From positions 1 to 44,633 of the forward strand of contig JAKASJ010000024.1 of assembly GCA_021819085.1 (NCBI GenBank): DNA of 44,633 nucleotides, in the 5' to 3' direction. Position numbers and translations under genes: made by a program. The notes under the pieces were generated by a model. That model was not told the origin of the DNA and ran no database searches. It saw only the letters and a list, made by a program, of their open reading frames with translations. Below are positions 33,025 through 41,582 of the stretch, one piece after another; the stretch's first letter is position 1; each line of letters begins with the position of its first letter. This DNA comes from Pseudomonadota bacterium. Its GTDB lineage: Bacteria; Pseudomonadota; Gammaproteobacteria; Acidiferrobacterales; UBA6901.

Positions 33025-34514
33025 GACGCTCCAGAGGCTTAGGCTACCGGCTAGCCGGCGTCGCGCTTGTCGCGGCGGTGTCGGCCGTGGCCGGCTGCGC
33101 ATTCGTGCCGTCCCGCAATGTCCAGGCACTGCCTTCGGCAGCATCCTATCCGATGACCAAAAGCGTGACACAGGCGCTGGCATCGCCCGAATTCCGCCGC
33201 GGCCGCTGGCCAGCGGATGACTGGTGGACCGGCTTCGGCGATGCACAACTCGATTCCCTCATCGCCGCAGCGCTCGCGAGGAATCCGGATCTGGATATTG
33301 CCCGGTCACGGCTGATCTTGGCCCGGCAGGCAGTCGCCGTGGCGCGTTCCGGCCTGCTACCGGACCTCGGAGCAAGCGCGTCGGTGACGCGCGAAAAGTT
33401 CAGCGCGAACGGCCTGTTTCCGCCGCCGTTTGCAGGCGCCACCTATAACCAGGGTCAGATTTCCCTCGATTTCGGATATCACCTGGATTTGTGGGGCAGG
33501 GCGCGCGACGAGTTCCGGGCGCGCCTGGGTGAGGCCAGAGCTGCAGCGGCCCAAGCCGCCGAGGCACGGCTCATCATTACGACCGCAGTGGCAAGCGCCT
33601 ACTTCCAGCTGCAGGGAGACCTGGCACGCCTGCAGGTCACCGGTGAGGGGCTTGCACAGCGCAAGGCCTTCGAGCGGTTGGTCAGCCTGCGTGCTGCAAA
33701 CGGGCTGGAAACGCAGCTTGCCGTCAAGCAGGCACAGGCGGATGTCGCGTCGGTCGAAGCGAATATCCTCAGGCTGCAGAATGCCGTGGCCGGCGACAAG
33801 CATGCACTTGCCGCGCTGATTGGGGAGGGCCCGGATGCGGCGAGCAGGATCCAAGCCCCCACCAGCTATTTCGACAGGCCTTTTCCGGTTCCTGCTGGGC
33901 TGTCAGTGGATCTGCTCGCGCGCCGTCCGGACATCATGGTCCGGCGCTGGCAGGTCGAGGCGGCGGCGCAGGAGATCGGTGCAGCGCGCGCCGGATTTTA
34001 TCCGAACATAAGTCTCACCGCCCAGATCGGCAAGCAGAGTGTCGAACTGAGCCAGTTGTTCGATCCGGGCAGTGATTTCGCGCTCGTGGGTCCAGCGATA
34101 CATCTTCCCATTTTTGAAGGCGGGCGCCTGCGTGCGGCGCTCAACGCGCGTTACGCGCAATACGACATCGCGGTCGACCGGTATCGTCGTGCGCTGATCG
34201 GCGCCGCACGCGACGTCGCTGATCGTATGGCAACAGTAGAGTCGGTCACGCAGGAGCTCGCACGGCAGACCGAGGCGCGCCAGGCCAGTGAGGATGCATA
34301 CCATCTCGCGATGCTGCGCTACAGATCCGGACTGACCGATTACCTGACGGTTCTCCTGGTTCAGCAGGACGTACTTCGGCAGCGCGACATCGAGGCGGGG
34401 CTGCGCGCGCAGCGTCTGCAGGCGGTGCTGGCCCTGATCAAGGCATTGGGCGGGGGTTACGGACAAGTCCGCAGGAGTCCCGCATCGTCCGTAAGAATCA
34501 GGAGACAGTCATGA
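33021..34514 (+). CDS. NodT/OprM-family outer-membrane efflux lipoprotein
   Basis: TolC-like outer-membrane channel, 497 residues. Lipoprotein signal with Cys26 in VSAVAGCAFVP. Two OEP repeats follow: DDWWTGFGDAQLDSLIAAALARNPDLDIARSRL near 67-98, YHLDLWGRARDEF, then the second repeat ARRPDIMVRRWQVEAAAQEIGAARAGFYPNISL and LPIFEGGRLRAAL. It would form the outer exit of a tripartite pump with the EmrA- and EmrB-type genes that follow. It overlaps tetR upstream and emrA downstream by four bases each (ATGA). Confidence 0.93.
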   Translation: MRRSRGLGYRLAGVALVAAVSAVAGCAFVPSRNVQALPSAASYPMTKSVTQALASPEFRRGRWPADDWWTGFGDAQLDSLIAAALARNPDLDIARSRLILARQAVAVARSGLLPDLGASASVTREKFSANGLFPPPFAGATYNQGQISLDFGYHLDLWGRARDEFRARLGEARAAAAQAAEARLIITTAVASAYFQLQGDLARLQVTGEGLAQRKAFERLVSLRAANGLETQLAVKQAQADVASVEANILRLQNAVAGDKHALAALIGEGPDAASRIQAPTSYFDRPFPVPAGLSVDLLARRPDIMVRRWQVEAAAQEIGAARAGFYPNISLTAQIGKQSVELSQLFDPGSDFALVGPAIHLPIFEGGRLRAALNARYAQYDIAVDRYRRALIGAARDVADRMATVESVTQELARQTEARQASEDAYHLAMLRYRSGLTDYLTVLLVQQDVLRQRDIEAGLRAQRLQAVLALIKALGGGYGQVRRSPASSVRIRRQS

Positions 34515-35719
34515 GTGACCGCATCGACGACAGCCCGTCGCAGACTGTTGAGACGGGCAGAAACAGCCGGCGCAAGCAGATGCTCTGGCGGCTCGCCACG
34601 GTGTTCGTGCTGCTGGCAGCGGGCTTTGGCGCGTACTGGTGGTTCATAGGCCGGTTTGCCGACACCACTGACGATGCCTATGTCGGCGGCAACGTGGTCG
34701 GGGTAAGCCCTCAGGTCGCTGGCACGGTGGTGGCCATCGATGCGGATACGACCGACCTGGTGCGGCGGGGCCAGCCCCTCGTGGAGCTGGATGACACCGA
34801 TACCCGCATTGCTTTGGATCGGGCGGAGGCCGTTCTGGCTCAAACCGTGCGTCAGGTACGGCAGATGTTCGACAATGTCCGGCGGCTGAGGGCAACGGTC
34901 AGTCTGCGCGAAGTCGAACTTGCCCGCAGCAAGGAGGATCTGGCCCGGCGTGAGACTCTCATCGCATCCCATGCGGTGTCTCGCGAGGATTTCGAGCATG
35001 CAAGGATCGCCTACGAAGGTGCGCAGGCGGCGCTGCGCGTCGCGCAGCATGAACTGCAGTCTGCCCTGGCTCTGGTCAAGGGCTCCACGGTCGAACATCA
35101 CCCGCTCGTCGAGGAGGCCAAGGCCCGCCTGCGCGAAGCCTATGTCGCCTGGGCACGTCACCTGGTGCCGGCGCCCGTCACCGGGTATGTGGCGAAACGC
35201 AGTGCACAGTTGGGGGAGCGTGTCGCACCGGGCATGCTCCTGATGGCAGTTGTGCCCCTCAATGAGATCTGGGTGGACGCCAACTTCAAGGAAGACCAGC
35301 TTTCGGACATTCGCCTGGGGCAGCCTGCAACAATGACCTCAGATCTGTACGGCAGTTCGGTGGTCTACCATGGCAAGGTCCTGGGAATCGGTGCCGGAAC
35401 CGGCAGCTCGTTCGAGCTTCTGCCGCCGCAGAACGCCAGCGGCAACTGGATCAAGATTGTCCAGCGTGTGCCGGTGCGGGTCAGCCTCGATCCGCAGGAA
35501 TTGGTGAAGCATCCACTGCGCATCGGACTGTCCATGAAGGTATCGATCGACATCCATAATCGTTCCGGCGAAACCCTGGCGCGCAGGCCTACCGGAAAGG
35601 TTGTTTACAGTACACCTGTCTACACCGGTAGTACCGCGGGGGCTGAGAGACTGATACTCCGTATCATCAGGGCCAACGACCCTGGTGCTGGGCACATCGC
35701 AGACGGTTTGCGGAGATAG
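34511..35719 (+). CDS. emrA: EmrA/HlyD-family membrane fusion protein
   Basis: Periplasmic adaptor of a tripartite exporter, 402 residues. One N-terminal membrane anchor (about 26-46, LATVFVLLAAGFGAYWWF), then the lipoyl half TDDAYVGGNVVGVSPQVAGTV, a coiled-coil hairpin (about 85-190), the second lipoyl half VPAPVTGYVAKRSAQLGERV, and a beta-barrel domain with ANFKEDQLSDIRLGQPA and KIVQRVPVRVSLDP, a stretch characteristic of EmrA. It overlaps the channel gene by four bases and precedes emrB by three. Confidence 0.93.
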   Translation: MSDRIDDSPSQTVETGRNSRRKQMLWRLATVFVLLAAGFGAYWWFIGRFADTTDDAYVGGNVVGVSPQVAGTVVAIDADTTDLVRRGQPLVELDDTDTRIALDRAEAVLAQTVRQVRQMFDNVRRLRATVSLREVELARSKEDLARRETLIASHAVSREDFEHARIAYEGAQAALRVAQHELQSALALVKGSTVEHHPLVEEAKARLREAYVAWARHLVPAPVTGYVAKRSAQLGERVAPGMLLMAVVPLNEIWVDANFKEDQLSDIRLGQPATMTSDLYGSSVVYHGKVLGIGAGTGSSFELLPPQNASGNWIKIVQRVPVRVSLDPQELVKHPLRIGLSMKVSIDIHNRSGETLARRPTGKVVYSTPVYTGSTAGAERLILRIIRANDPGAGHIADGLRR

Positions 35720-35722
35720 ACC

Positions 35723-37267
35723 ATGCCGGCGCAAATGCAGCCACCGCCGCCGCAGGGGGGTGTTCTGGCGCTTATGACCCTGGCGCTGTCTCTGGGCACG
35801 TTCATGCAGGTGCTGGATACTTCCATTGCCAACGTCTCGATCCCCGCCATCGCCGGCGATCTCGGATCCAGTCCGGACCAGGGAGCCTGGGTCATCACCT
35901 CGTTTGCCGTAAGCAATGCGATCATGTTGCCGCTTACCGGCTGGCTGGCGAGACGGTTCGGGGAGGTGAAGCTGTTTGTAGTGGCCACAACGCTTTTTAC
36001 CATTGCCTCGTGGGCCTGCGGATTGGCCCCCAATCTGCCCACGCTCATCGCGTTCCGTGTCTGTCAGGGCGCTGTGGCGGGTCCCATGATTCCGCTTTCT
36101 CAGAGTCTGCTGCTTGCAAATTATCCGGATCACAAAAAGGGTATGGCGCTGGCGCTTTGGTCCATGACTGTGGTCATTGCGCCGATCTTCGGCCCGATAA
36201 TGGGGGGATGGATAACCGACAATATCAGCTGGCCGTGGATTTTCTACATCAACATTCCAGTCGGGATGTTTTCGGCCTTTGTGACCTGGCAGATCCTGCG
36301 CAAGCGGGAAACGCCCATCGTCAGGCGTCCAATCGATGCCGTTGGCCTAGTTCTGCTGGCCACCGGTGTAGGATCGCTGCAGATTCTGCTCGACAAGGGC
36401 AACGAGCTGGGGTGGTTCGGATCGTCTTTTATCGTCACCCTGGCAGCGATTTCCACCGTCGCGCTCAGCTTCTTCATTGTCTGGGAACTGACCGAGGAAC
36501 ATCCGGTGGTGGATTTGCACCTCTTTCTGAACCGCAACTTTACCGTCGGAGTCATTGCAGTCAGCCTCGGCTATATGACCTTTTTTGGCAACGTGGTCAT
36601 ATTTCCGCTGTGGCTGCAGACTCAGATGAACTATACCGCGACCTGGGCCGGACTGGCGGCGGCTCCCATAGGGTTACTGTCGGTCGTTCTCTCGCCGGTT
36701 GTCGGACGCATTCTCCATCGTGTGGACCTGCGGATCCTGACGACCTTCAGTTTTCTGGTTTTCGCCGGAGTCTCGTTCTGGACGAGCCATTTCAACACTA
36801 ACGTGAGCTACTATGAGCTGTTCATGCCTCGTTTCATACAGGGAATCGGCATGGCGTTCTTTTTCATTCCGCTCGCCAGCATGAGCCTCTCCGGGTTGCG
36901 CGCCGACCAGTTTGCCAGTGCCGCGGGTCTGTCCAACTTTCTGCGCATCCTTGCAGGCAGTTTCGGCACCTCGCTCAGCATCACCCTGTGGGAGCGCCGC
37001 AGCATTCTGCACTATAGCCAGCTTATCGAGCATATTTCGGCGTTCAGCCCGATCAGTGTGCGGGCGCTGCAACACCTGAAGCAGCTTGGTTTGGCAGCTG
37101 GCGGGGCGCTTGATCTTTTGAGCGGATTGGTCACCCAGCAGGCGGTGATGATCGCGACCGACGAGCTGTTCTGGCTCTCGGGCGTGATTTTTCTCGGGCT
37201 TATCGTGGTTGTATGGTTTGCGCGTCCGCCATTTGCGGCGGCGGGTGGTTCAGGCGGAGAGCATTGA
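35723..37267 (+). CDS. emrB: EmrB-type MFS drug exporter (DHA2, 14 spans)
   Basis: Proton-driven exporter of the drug:H+ antiporter-2 group, 514 residues and about 14 membrane segments. Family marks are TFMQVLDTSIANVSIPAI in the first helix (motif D1-like), WVITSFAVSNAIMLPLTGWLARRFGE (motif A), RVCQGAVAGPMIPLSQSLLL (motif B) and APIFGPIMGGWI (motif C, antiporters), with WIFYINIPVG after. Together with NodT and EmrA it forms a complete pump under the upstream TetR. Substrates of such pumps are often hydrophobic toxins or uncouplers; none can be named here. Confidence 0.94.
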   Translation: MPAQMQPPPPQGGVLALMTLALSLGTFMQVLDTSIANVSIPAIAGDLGSSPDQGAWVITSFAVSNAIMLPLTGWLARRFGEVKLFVVATTLFTIASWACGLAPNLPTLIAFRVCQGAVAGPMIPLSQSLLLANYPDHKKGMALALWSMTVVIAPIFGPIMGGWITDNISWPWIFYINIPVGMFSAFVTWQILRKRETPIVRRPIDAVGLVLLATGVGSLQILLDKGNELGWFGSSFIVTLAAISTVALSFFIVWELTEEHPVVDLHLFLNRNFTVGVIAVSLGYMTFFGNVVIFPLWLQTQMNYTATWAGLAAAPIGLLSVVLSPVVGRILHRVDLRILTTFSFLVFAGVSFWTSHFNTNVSYYELFMPRFIQGIGMAFFFIPLASMSLSGLRADQFASAAGLSNFLRILAGSFGTSLSITLWERRSILHYSQLIEHISAFSPISVRALQHLKQLGLAAGGALDLLSGLVTQQAVMIATDELFWLSGVIFLGLIVVVWFARPPFAAAGGSGGEH

Positions 37268-37351
37268 CCGGGCCAGCCTGGACGATACGCGAAACGTAAT
37301 GGCCTGGGAGCGGTCTATAGGAAAACGATATGCGGGATGGGGTCAAGACCG

Positions 37352-37810
37352 ATGATTGAGGCGATAAGACGGTTTCTGGAGGAAAGCCTGCCGGCCGATG
37401 GCCGCAGGACGAAGCACGATGATTTGCAGCTGGCCGCCGCCGCATTGCTTATCGAGGTCATGTCAGCCGATTATCGCGAGGAAGAATCCGAACGCGCGGC
37501 GATTGTGCGCGCAGTCGGCACGTTATTCGGACTCACTCCGCAGGAAGGGACGCGGCTGGTGGATCGGGCCCAGGAGGAGCTGCGTCATGCCACCGACGAC
37601 TACGAGTTCACGTCACAAATCAACCGGGGCTTCTCGGCGCAACAGAAGGAGGCGCTCATGGAGGCACTGTGGCAGGTTGCCTATGCCGACGGTGACATCG
37701 ATATGTACGAACGCCACTATCTGGGCAAGCTCGCGGAGCTTCTCTATATTCCCCGGTCGAGCTTCATCTGTGCCAAGCTGCGTGTCTGCGGCGCGTCTGA
37801 CGGGCGCTAG
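37352..37810 (+). CDS. TerB-like (tellurite-resistance/DUF533-type) helical protein
   Basis: A 152-residue soluble protein with the TerB pattern: an N-terminal helix pair (DDLQLAAAALLIEVMSADYREEESERAAIV), and a second acidic segment EALWQVAYADGDIDMYERHYLGKLAELLYIP near the C-terminus. The paired DxxxxxxE acidic clusters of this family may bind metal. No ter operon partners are nearby, so it is a stand-alone cytosolic member of unknown role. An ATG 15 bases upstream (37337) is an alternative start. It follows the emr operon by 84 bases. Confidence 0.82.
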   Translation: MIEAIRRFLEESLPADGRRTKHDDLQLAAAALLIEVMSADYREEESERAAIVRAVGTLFGLTPQEGTRLVDRAQEELRHATDDYEFTSQINRGFSAQQKEALMEALWQVAYADGDIDMYERHYLGKLAELLYIPRSSFICAKLRVCGASDGR

Positions 37811-37816
37811 CGCCCG
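37801..37816. repeat. Perfect 16-base palindrome across the terB-like stop codon
   Basis: CGGGCGCTAGCGCCCG is self-complementary, with the TAG stop at its centre. It is followed by another GC-rich dyad but no T-run. It may slow polymerase or protect the mRNA end rather than act as a standard terminator. Confidence 0.4.
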
Positions 37817-38424
37817 GCGGCCGGGCTTGGCTGCCTCTTCCGGCGATGCCAGTCGCTCTATCGGTTGCCGGTGCGAACTTCAGTCGCAGGGCTGGACCCC
37901 GTCGGAATTTCGGGCCCGCGACTCCGGAAGCACGCATCGTTTACAGGCGACGCGCCTTTCCGGATGGCGGTCGGACCCCGGGGAGTGACCTCATCCGGGC
38001 ACCGGATGTCCGGTGGACCGCGCTGGACGCGTCAGGGACGTCTCGAGGCATGCAGTTCCTTGTCCGAGTCGGACAAACAGATTCAGCGTAGCGCTGTGCA
38101 CGGAAAACCCGGCACTGCCAGCGTGAAGGCACGATCGTGAACGGGTGGCGTTTCAGAGCCAACCGCGGATCTGCCGGCTTGACCGCATTTTGCTTGCCGG
38201 GCTACCGTATGCAACCGTTGATTGAATGCCGTCCGGGATTCTCTGGGTGCGGGGCAGCGCATCTCGATCACAAACGGCCGTTTTCCGGACCTGAGGACAG
38301 AACCGTAGTCTCACAGGCCAATGTCAGGGATTTTTCGCGCTGGTGTTGAATGTTGCCGCATATCGCTTGGTTTGACGAATCCAGATCCGGGCCCGCAGCC
38401 TCCGCAAACCCGGTGCCGGCGAAT
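37811..38424. other. Gap upstream of dacB with a perfect interrupted palindrome
   Basis: About 600 bases without a gene I can support. TTGTCCGA-G-TCGGACAA (38060-38076) is a flawless 8+1+8 inverted repeat, of the size and shape of a dimeric regulator site. It is about 365 bases before the chosen dacB start. No promoter is obvious close to it. Confidence 0.4.
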
Positions 38425-39885
38425 ATGCCAGTGCGCGTTAATGCGGCGACGCGGGTCGCACGCCTGTTCACGCTGCTCGTTCTCGCTGTTTCCCCGGTCG
38501 TTGGGGCGAAAAGCCTGCCACCCCCGCATCTGCCCGGACCGGTAGCAGCGGCGCTGCGGCGCTACGACATGTCTGCGCGTGGCCTCAGCATCGTAGTCCG
38601 GCCAGTCGATGGTTCCAGGGCGCTGCTGGATTTCAATGCGGAGGTACCACGCAGCCCCGCGTCTACGCTCAAGCTTCTGACCACCCTCGTTTCGCTCGAG
38701 AAACTGGGTCCGGCATACACCTGGAAGACCGCGGCCTATGGAGGCGGGCCTGTGCGTAGCGGGCGACTGGAAGGCAATCTGTACCTAAAGGGCTATGGCA
38801 ACCCCGATCTGGTCATCGAGGATTTCTGGCGTTTTCTGCATGGCCTGCGCGAGTCCGGGATCCGGAGCATCGGTGGAGACCTGGTGCTGGATCGCAGCTA
38901 CTTCGCGCCGGCGACCTCGACGCCGGGGGAATTCGATGGCCATCCCTTGCGTCCGTACAACGTTCTGCCCAGTGCATTGCTGGTGAATTTCCAGGCAGTC
39001 AGGATCCGGTTTTTTCCTCAGCCCCAGCGCCACCGGGTCCGCATCGTCGCTGATCCGCTGCCTGACAGGTTGCGTATCGTCAATCACGTGCGCCTCGTTT
39101 CTGGCCCCTGTTTGGGCGGTGCACGCGGTGTTGCCATGCGCGAGGTGCGCTCGCGCTACGGCAAGCAGGTGATCTTCAGCGGCGATTATGCGGCTGCGTG
39201 CGGGCAGGGCGACCGCTACCGGGTGCTGTCGGATCCCCGTGATTACATAGGCGGCATTTTTCGCGAACTGTGGACGGAAATGGGCGGGCACTTTTCGGGG
39301 CACGTGCGCTTTGGGCGCGTACCACCGTCGGCGCGTCTCCTGTACACGGGACAGTCGCCGCCCCTGGCGGAGGTGATCCGCTCCATCAACAAGTACAGCA
39401 ACAACGTGATGGCGCGCCAGCTTTTGCTTACCCTCGGAGCGAAGTTCGTGCAGACGCCCGGAACCATCGAAGGTGGAGACCAGGTAGTGCGCGCGTGGCT
39501 TTCCGAAAACGGCATGTCATTTCCGGAATTGATCGTAGGCAACGGCTCCGGACTGTCGCGTCGCGCACGGATCTCGGCGGCCCACCTTGCGGACGTGCTG
39601 GTTGCCGCCTACAACGGTCCGGATATGCCCGAGTTCTTTGCCTCGCTTCCCATCCTGTCTGTGGACGGAACCATGAAGGACAGGCTCGACGGCAGCAAGC
39701 TGGCAGGACGTGCGCACCTCAAGACCGGTAGCCTCGATGGCGTGCGCGGCACAGCCGGAATCATGCTCGATTCCAAGGGTCGGCGCATGGTGGTGGTTTG
39801 CCTGCAGAATGACCCGCGCGCCGATACAGCGTCCGGAGAGGCAGTGCAGAATGCGCTGCTCGAATGGATCTATCATCGCCTATGA
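38425..39885 (+). CDS. dacB: D-alanyl-D-alanine carboxypeptidase/endopeptidase (PBP4)
   Basis: Class-C low-molecular-mass penicillin-binding protein that trims and opens peptidoglycan crosslinks. From the ATG at 38425 the product is 486 residues with a signal peptide (RLFTLLVLAVSPVVGA, cleavage near 28). The three active-site motifs are intact: SxxK at Ser80-Lys83 (SPASTLK), SNN at 325-327 (NKYSNNVMARQ), and KTG at 433-435 (LKTGSLDGVRG). The large insert between the first two motifs is typical of PBP4. An ATG at 38350 would place 25 residues before the signal peptide and is less likely. Confidence 0.92.
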   Translation: MPVRVNAATRVARLFTLLVLAVSPVVGAKSLPPPHLPGPVAAALRRYDMSARGLSIVVRPVDGSRALLDFNAEVPRSPASTLKLLTTLVSLEKLGPAYTWKTAAYGGGPVRSGRLEGNLYLKGYGNPDLVIEDFWRFLHGLRESGIRSIGGDLVLDRSYFAPATSTPGEFDGHPLRPYNVLPSALLVNFQAVRIRFFPQPQRHRVRIVADPLPDRLRIVNHVRLVSGPCLGGARGVAMREVRSRYGKQVIFSGDYAAACGQGDRYRVLSDPRDYIGGIFRELWTEMGGHFSGHVRFGRVPPSARLLYTGQSPPLAEVIRSINKYSNNVMARQLLLTLGAKFVQTPGTIEGGDQVVRAWLSENGMSFPELIVGNGSGLSRRARISAAHLADVLVAAYNGPDMPEFFASLPILSVDGTMKDRLDGSKLAGRAHLKTGSLDGVRGTAGIMLDSKGRRMVVVCLQNDPRADTASGEAVQNALLEWIYHRL

Positions 39886-39928
39886 TCCGGCCACGGGCAA
39901 ATCCGGCGGATCTGCACAAGCAGTGCGC

Positions 39929-40306
39929 ATGATGCGCCAGGTACTTGAGGAATCCCGTGTGCATCCCGCGATTCGGGAGAAGATTTCCTCGAATCACCGG
40001 GACCTTGTCGACGCGGTGGCGACGGCGGCGGCGCGCCATCCGGTGGTTATCGTGGGTATGGCACGAAACCCGTTTTGCCGCCGTGCCTGCCGGATGCTCG
40101 ACGAGCGCGGGGTGGCATACGTGTATCTCGAGTATGGAGGCTACTTCAGTCACTGGCGCCGGCGCAATGCCCTGAAGATGTGGACCGGATGGCCAACCTT
40201 TCCGATGGTGTTCGTGCGCGGCCAGCTGGTCGGCGGAGCACAGGACCTCTCTGCGCTGCTCGGTAGCGGCGAGTTCGAGAAGCTGCTCGCAGGCACAGTA
40301 GCGTGA
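39929..40306 (+). CDS. Glutaredoxin-like protein with Asn in place of the first catalytic Cys
   Basis: A thioredoxin-fold protein of 125 residues. The glutaredoxin core is clear: VVIVGMARNPFCRRACRMLDERG (active-site region 39-61), TGWPTFPMVFVRGQLVGGAQDL with the cis-proline (Pro92) and the GG glutathione-binding turn. The usual CPFC or CGFS is NPFC, so the N-terminal nucleophile (position 47) is Asn while Cys50 and a further Cys54 remain. An extra N-terminal helix (about 1-35) precedes the core, as in Grx4-type proteins. Classical dithiol or monothiol chemistry is therefore doubtful; an Fe-S or glutathione-binding role is possible. The start could be GTG at 39923. It lies 43 bases after dacB. 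Confidence 0.82.
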   Translation: MMRQVLEESRVHPAIREKISSNHRDLVDAVATAAARHPVVIVGMARNPFCRRACRMLDERGVAYVYLEYGGYFSHWRRRNALKMWTGWPTFPMVFVRGQLVGGAQDLSALLGSGEFEKLLAGTVA

Positions 40307-40343
40307 TGCCGCCTTGCCTGCGGTGGCCAGGTGCAGACCTGGC

Positions 40344-41210
40344 TCAGCGCACGCGGTTGCGCAGCCGGCCGATCCCCTGCACTTCGCACTCGACCAGATC
40401 TCCCTGCTTGAGAAACTCAGGAGGGTTGCGCACGAAGCCGACGCCGCCCGGTGTCCCAGTGGAAATGATGTCGCCCGGTTCGAGCGGCATGCCGAGTGAC
40501 AGAATCGACAGCACTCTGGCAACGTCGAATACCTGGTAGTGAGTGCTGGAAGACTGCTTGATCTCGCCATTCACCCAGGTCCGCAATTCCAGCGCCTGCG
40601 GATCCGGAATCTCGTCGGCAGTGACGATCACGGGACCCATGGGGCACGTGCCGTCCAGACTTTTGCCGAGGAAGTACTGTTTGTGGCGGAACTGCAGATC
40701 ACGTGCCGAGATGTCGTTTATGACCGTGTAACCGAACACGTGACGCAGCGCGTCCGCGACCGGAATCCGACGGCCACCAATGCCTACGATGACTGCAAGC
40801 TCAACTTCCCAGTCGAGCTGAGTGGTGAGATCCGGATTCCACGGGATATCGCCGTAGGGGCCATTGATGCTGGTTGTGTTTTTGGTGAACACAACCGGAT
40901 GTTCCGGGATTTCCGCAACGCGTGCGCCCGTGCTTTCTCGCACATGGTCGGCGTAATTCCAGCCCAGACACATTATGTTCTTGCGCGGTTGTGGAATCGG
41001 AGCGCAGAGCTCCACCGCAGACAGCGGTACCCGTTCGTCGATTGCGCGATCCGGATCTGACGCCAGTGCCGACCACAGCTCCGGGCCGGCGTCGATCAGT
41101 GCGAGCATCGTCCGTGGCCACCCGTCACGGGCGGAAATCAGGCCGGCGCTATCCCCCGTGACGACCCCGACCCGTTCCGCGCCCCTGTAGCGGCAGCTAA
41201 TGAGGTGCAT
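40344..41210 (-). CDS. Fumarylacetoacetate hydrolase (FAH) family protein
   Basis: A 288-residue member of the FAH superfamily, which covers fumarylpyruvate hydrolases, oxaloacetate decarboxylases/tautomerases and homoprotocatechuate-pathway isomerases. The metal site is visible in QLDWEVELAVIVG (Glu-x-Glu) and the family stretch VFGYTVINDISARDLQ, with IMCLGWNYADHV before and STGTPGGVGFVRNPPEFLKQGD near the end. The N-terminal region SCRYRGAERVGVV is the usual short extra domain. It stands alone between convergent and divergent neighbours. Substrate cannot be assigned. Confidence 0.9.
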   Translation of the reverse strand: MHLISCRYRGAERVGVVTGDSAGLISARDGWPRTMLALIDAGPELWSALASDPDRAIDERVPLSAVELCAPIPQPRKNIMCLGWNYADHVRESTGARVAEIPEHPVVFTKNTTSINGPYGDIPWNPDLTTQLDWEVELAVIVGIGGRRIPVADALRHVFGYTVINDISARDLQFRHKQYFLGKSLDGTCPMGPVIVTADEIPDPQALELRTWVNGEIKQSSSTHYQVFDVARVLSILSLGMPLEPGDIISTGTPGGVGFVRNPPEFLKQGDLVECEVQGIGRLRNRVR

Positions 41211-41582
41211 AAGGCGATTCCAGTGTTGGGGTCTGTAATCATATCAAGCCTGTGCGCAGTGGCCAGTGCCGGCTGCTCCTGTGTGCATTCCGCAGCGGCT
41301 TGCGACGTCTTGCCAGCAAGTGCTGCACGAGAACCGAATGTCGGCGGCTCCCGGCCCGGGTGCTGCGGCTTTGCGGCCATGGAAGTCCTGCCGGCTGATG
41401 GGGTATTTGCGTTGTTCATGCCGCGACGGCAGCAGTCGCACTGCTGTCGTGTCCCGCATTCGAACGGTGTCCAGGCCGATGAAACCGTTGGAAACCGGGA
41501 GTTTCCTCTTCGGGGTCATGGGAGGCGGCCATACATGTCCGTATAATGCGTGGGCAAACCCGCCCTCAGTGACGTCGAAGCT
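41211..41582. other. Divergent gap between the FAH gene and greB
   Basis: A perfect TATAAT at 41542-41547 lies 35 bases before the greB ATG and is its likely -10; the expected -35 position (TGGGAG) is poor, so an activator or another -35 may be involved. A plus-strand frame from a GTG at 41205 encodes a Cys-rich peptide with a signal-like head (SVIISSLCAVASAGCSC), but it overlaps the FAH gene start and is unproven. Confidence 0.35.

Noticed and set aside
37352-37810. Tellurite-resistance operon
   Set aside because: Only a TerB-like gene is present; none of terA, terC, terD or terZ is nearby, so no resistance system can be claimed.
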